Origin: Pneumocystis sp. 'macacae'
Lineage: Eukaryota; Ascomycota; Pneumocystomycetes; Pneumocystales; Pneumocystaceae
Length of the DNA stretch: 64,000 nt
Direction: 5' to 3'
NCBI GenBank assembly: GCA_018127085.1
Contig: CM030720.1
Coordinates: 1-64,000 of the forward strand
Shown: one piece after another, positions 63,067 to 64,000 of the stretch
Position numbering within the stretch: the first letter of the stretch is position 1
Layout of the letters: each line of letters opens with the position of its first letter
Program-made: the position numbers and the translations under genes
Notes under the pieces: model-generated
Database searches by the model: none
What the model was told of the DNA's origin: nothing
What the model saw: only the letters and a program-made list of their open reading frames with translations

Positions 63067-63781
63067 TTCTAAGAAAAAAATTCACAATAGAGCACTCCTG
63101 GTCGAAAACAGTGAAATCTACAAAAAATAGATTGTTTTCTCAGAAAAAAAACAAAAAAAGTCCGTTACTTCAGAAAAAATTATAAAAATACGATATTTTG
63201 TATGCAGAAATAATTATATGGTTTTATTAGTAGTAAAATAACAATTTTCAGAAGACTTTCATATGTTTCAAATTTTTCAAATTTTTCTCCATCTCAAGAC
63301 TCAATCGAGTATCGTCAAAGCTTGTCATAGCAATACTATGGTAACATAATGTTTCTATAGCAACATTATAAGATGGTACAAAAAAATATCTTTTTAGAAC
63401 ATAAATAATTTAAAAAAGTTCTAAGAAGACAATATTTTATTAAAAAAAATTACAAATTATAAAAAAAGAATAATACAAAGGATACAAAGACAATATTTTA
63501 GTAAATCCTTATTTAATAAATGTTACCATGACAACTCACATGACCAAAATAAACAAATGAATCGAAGATTTTTAACATTAAAAGAGCACGAGGCAGGTTC
63601 TCGGAGAATCTCTTTTTTCTTTTGTTCCAGTCAAGAATACACTGAATCGACCTCCCAATTGCTTTAGGAGGACGAAAGAGTGTATGATTGTTTTTTGAGC
63701 GTTTTTTTTTTGCACTATTTTTCACTTTTTTTTCGCTTTTTTAGAATTTTTTAGTTGCAGGACAACCTTTAAATTTTTTCT
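63067..63781. promoter_or_regulatory. Divergent intergenic region with X-box-like sites
   Basis: About 715 bp lie between the aur1 start and the next + strand start. At 63325-63363 there are CATAGCAATACTATGG, GGTAAC and TATAGCAAC, which look like RFX (X-box) half sites. The short frame at 63513-63725 (- strand) is basic and Ser/Lys-rich with no family features, so it is not called. Confidence 0.4.
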
Positions 63782-64000
63782 ATGGCTTTAGTACAAAGGA
63801 ACTATTTAGAAGGAAATTATATAGACAGAAGTTGCTTTCAGAAGCAAATTCCTCCTGAATTTTACTTTTTAAAGTCAGAAATTTCGAATTCAAAGTTTTC
63901 TTCAGATTACACTAACTATCCGAATACATATGAATCTCAAGCATATAAATACATAAATGAGGGTAGTAAGCAGGAATTCTTTGAAGGAAAAATGGACGAA
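63782..64000 (+). CDS. Unrecognised protein, 5' part only
   Basis: An ATG opens a frame that stays open for 73 codons to the end of the window. It begins MALVQRNYLEGNYIDRSC and continues with a Tyr/Asn/Ser/Gln-rich, hydrophilic stretch (DYTNYPNTYESQAY). No signal peptide, membrane helix or known motif is visible. The composition resembles the disordered N-terminus of a regulatory protein. It is divergent from aur1, with about 715 bp between them. The real start or an intron nearby cannot be fixed from this fragment. Confidence 0.55.
   Translation, partial: MALVQRNYLEGNYIDRSCFQKQIPPEFYFLKSEISNSKFSSDYTNYPNTYESQAYKYINEGSKQEFFEGKMDE

Noticed and set aside
63513..63725. 70-codon basic - strand frame upstream of the last gene
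   Set aside because: No family features; sits in a divergent intergenic region with poly-A/T runs.

Overview
The window comes from a Pneumocystis nuclear genome (Ascomycota, Taphrinomycotina). The diagnostic evidence is a head-to-tail array of ~3 kb cysteine-rich genes of the major surface glycoprotein (MSG) superfamily. Several of them open with the 'ARAVKRR' peptide of the conserved recombination junction element (CRJE). The DNA is AT-rich with many 38-70 nt introns. P. jirovecii is my best guess for the species, but I cannot prove it from sequence alone.

Layout. (1) 1-4520: degenerate repeats of ~0.7-0.95 kb, strongly pyrimidine-rich on the + strand, built around GTGCAC-rich cores; probably the telomere-proximal end. 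(2) 4521-25367: six MSG loci, all on the - strand and so pointing toward the left end. Three (5047-14849) carry the CRJE block with no ATG in front of it. They look like silent donor cassettes, because the expression-site leader (UCS) is not in this window. Two (15362-18543 and 22212-25367) carry their own spliced leader, with two 61-nt leader exons each. One (20086-21144) is a truncated pseudogene. (3) 25368-29791: a gene-free, very AT-rich boundary. (4) 29792-63066: a compact block of single-copy housekeeping genes. They are the PP4-type phosphatase catalytic subunit, the cytoplasmic dynein heavy chain, the splicing factor Syf1, the DEAD-box helicase Dbp4, a DNAJC8/Spf31-like J protein, a U1A/U2B''-type RRM protein, V-ATPase subunit D, a Nab3-like RRM protein, prefoldin subunit 3 and inositol phosphorylceramide synthase (Aur1). 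(5) 63782-64000: the start of an unrecognised gene that runs off the window.

The MSG array is the antigenic-variation part. Shared CRJE blocks, conserved spacers and conserved 3' flanks supply homology for exchange with an expression site elsewhere. The core genes show no operon logic, although three encode spliceosome components.

The least explained stretch is 55009-57245. It is unusually GC-rich, has no convincing gene, carries about ten CCCTAA-type telomere-like motifs all in one orientation, and has clusters of CACGTG, a site also found just upstream of two MSG cassettes. It could be a regulatory hub, a degenerate subtelomere remnant or a non-coding RNA locus.

Exon boundaries were read by eye from GT..AG signals, reading frame and family similarity. 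Full splice models that keep frame are given for all genes except dynein, syf1 and dbp4, where only the ends and selected introns were fixed.
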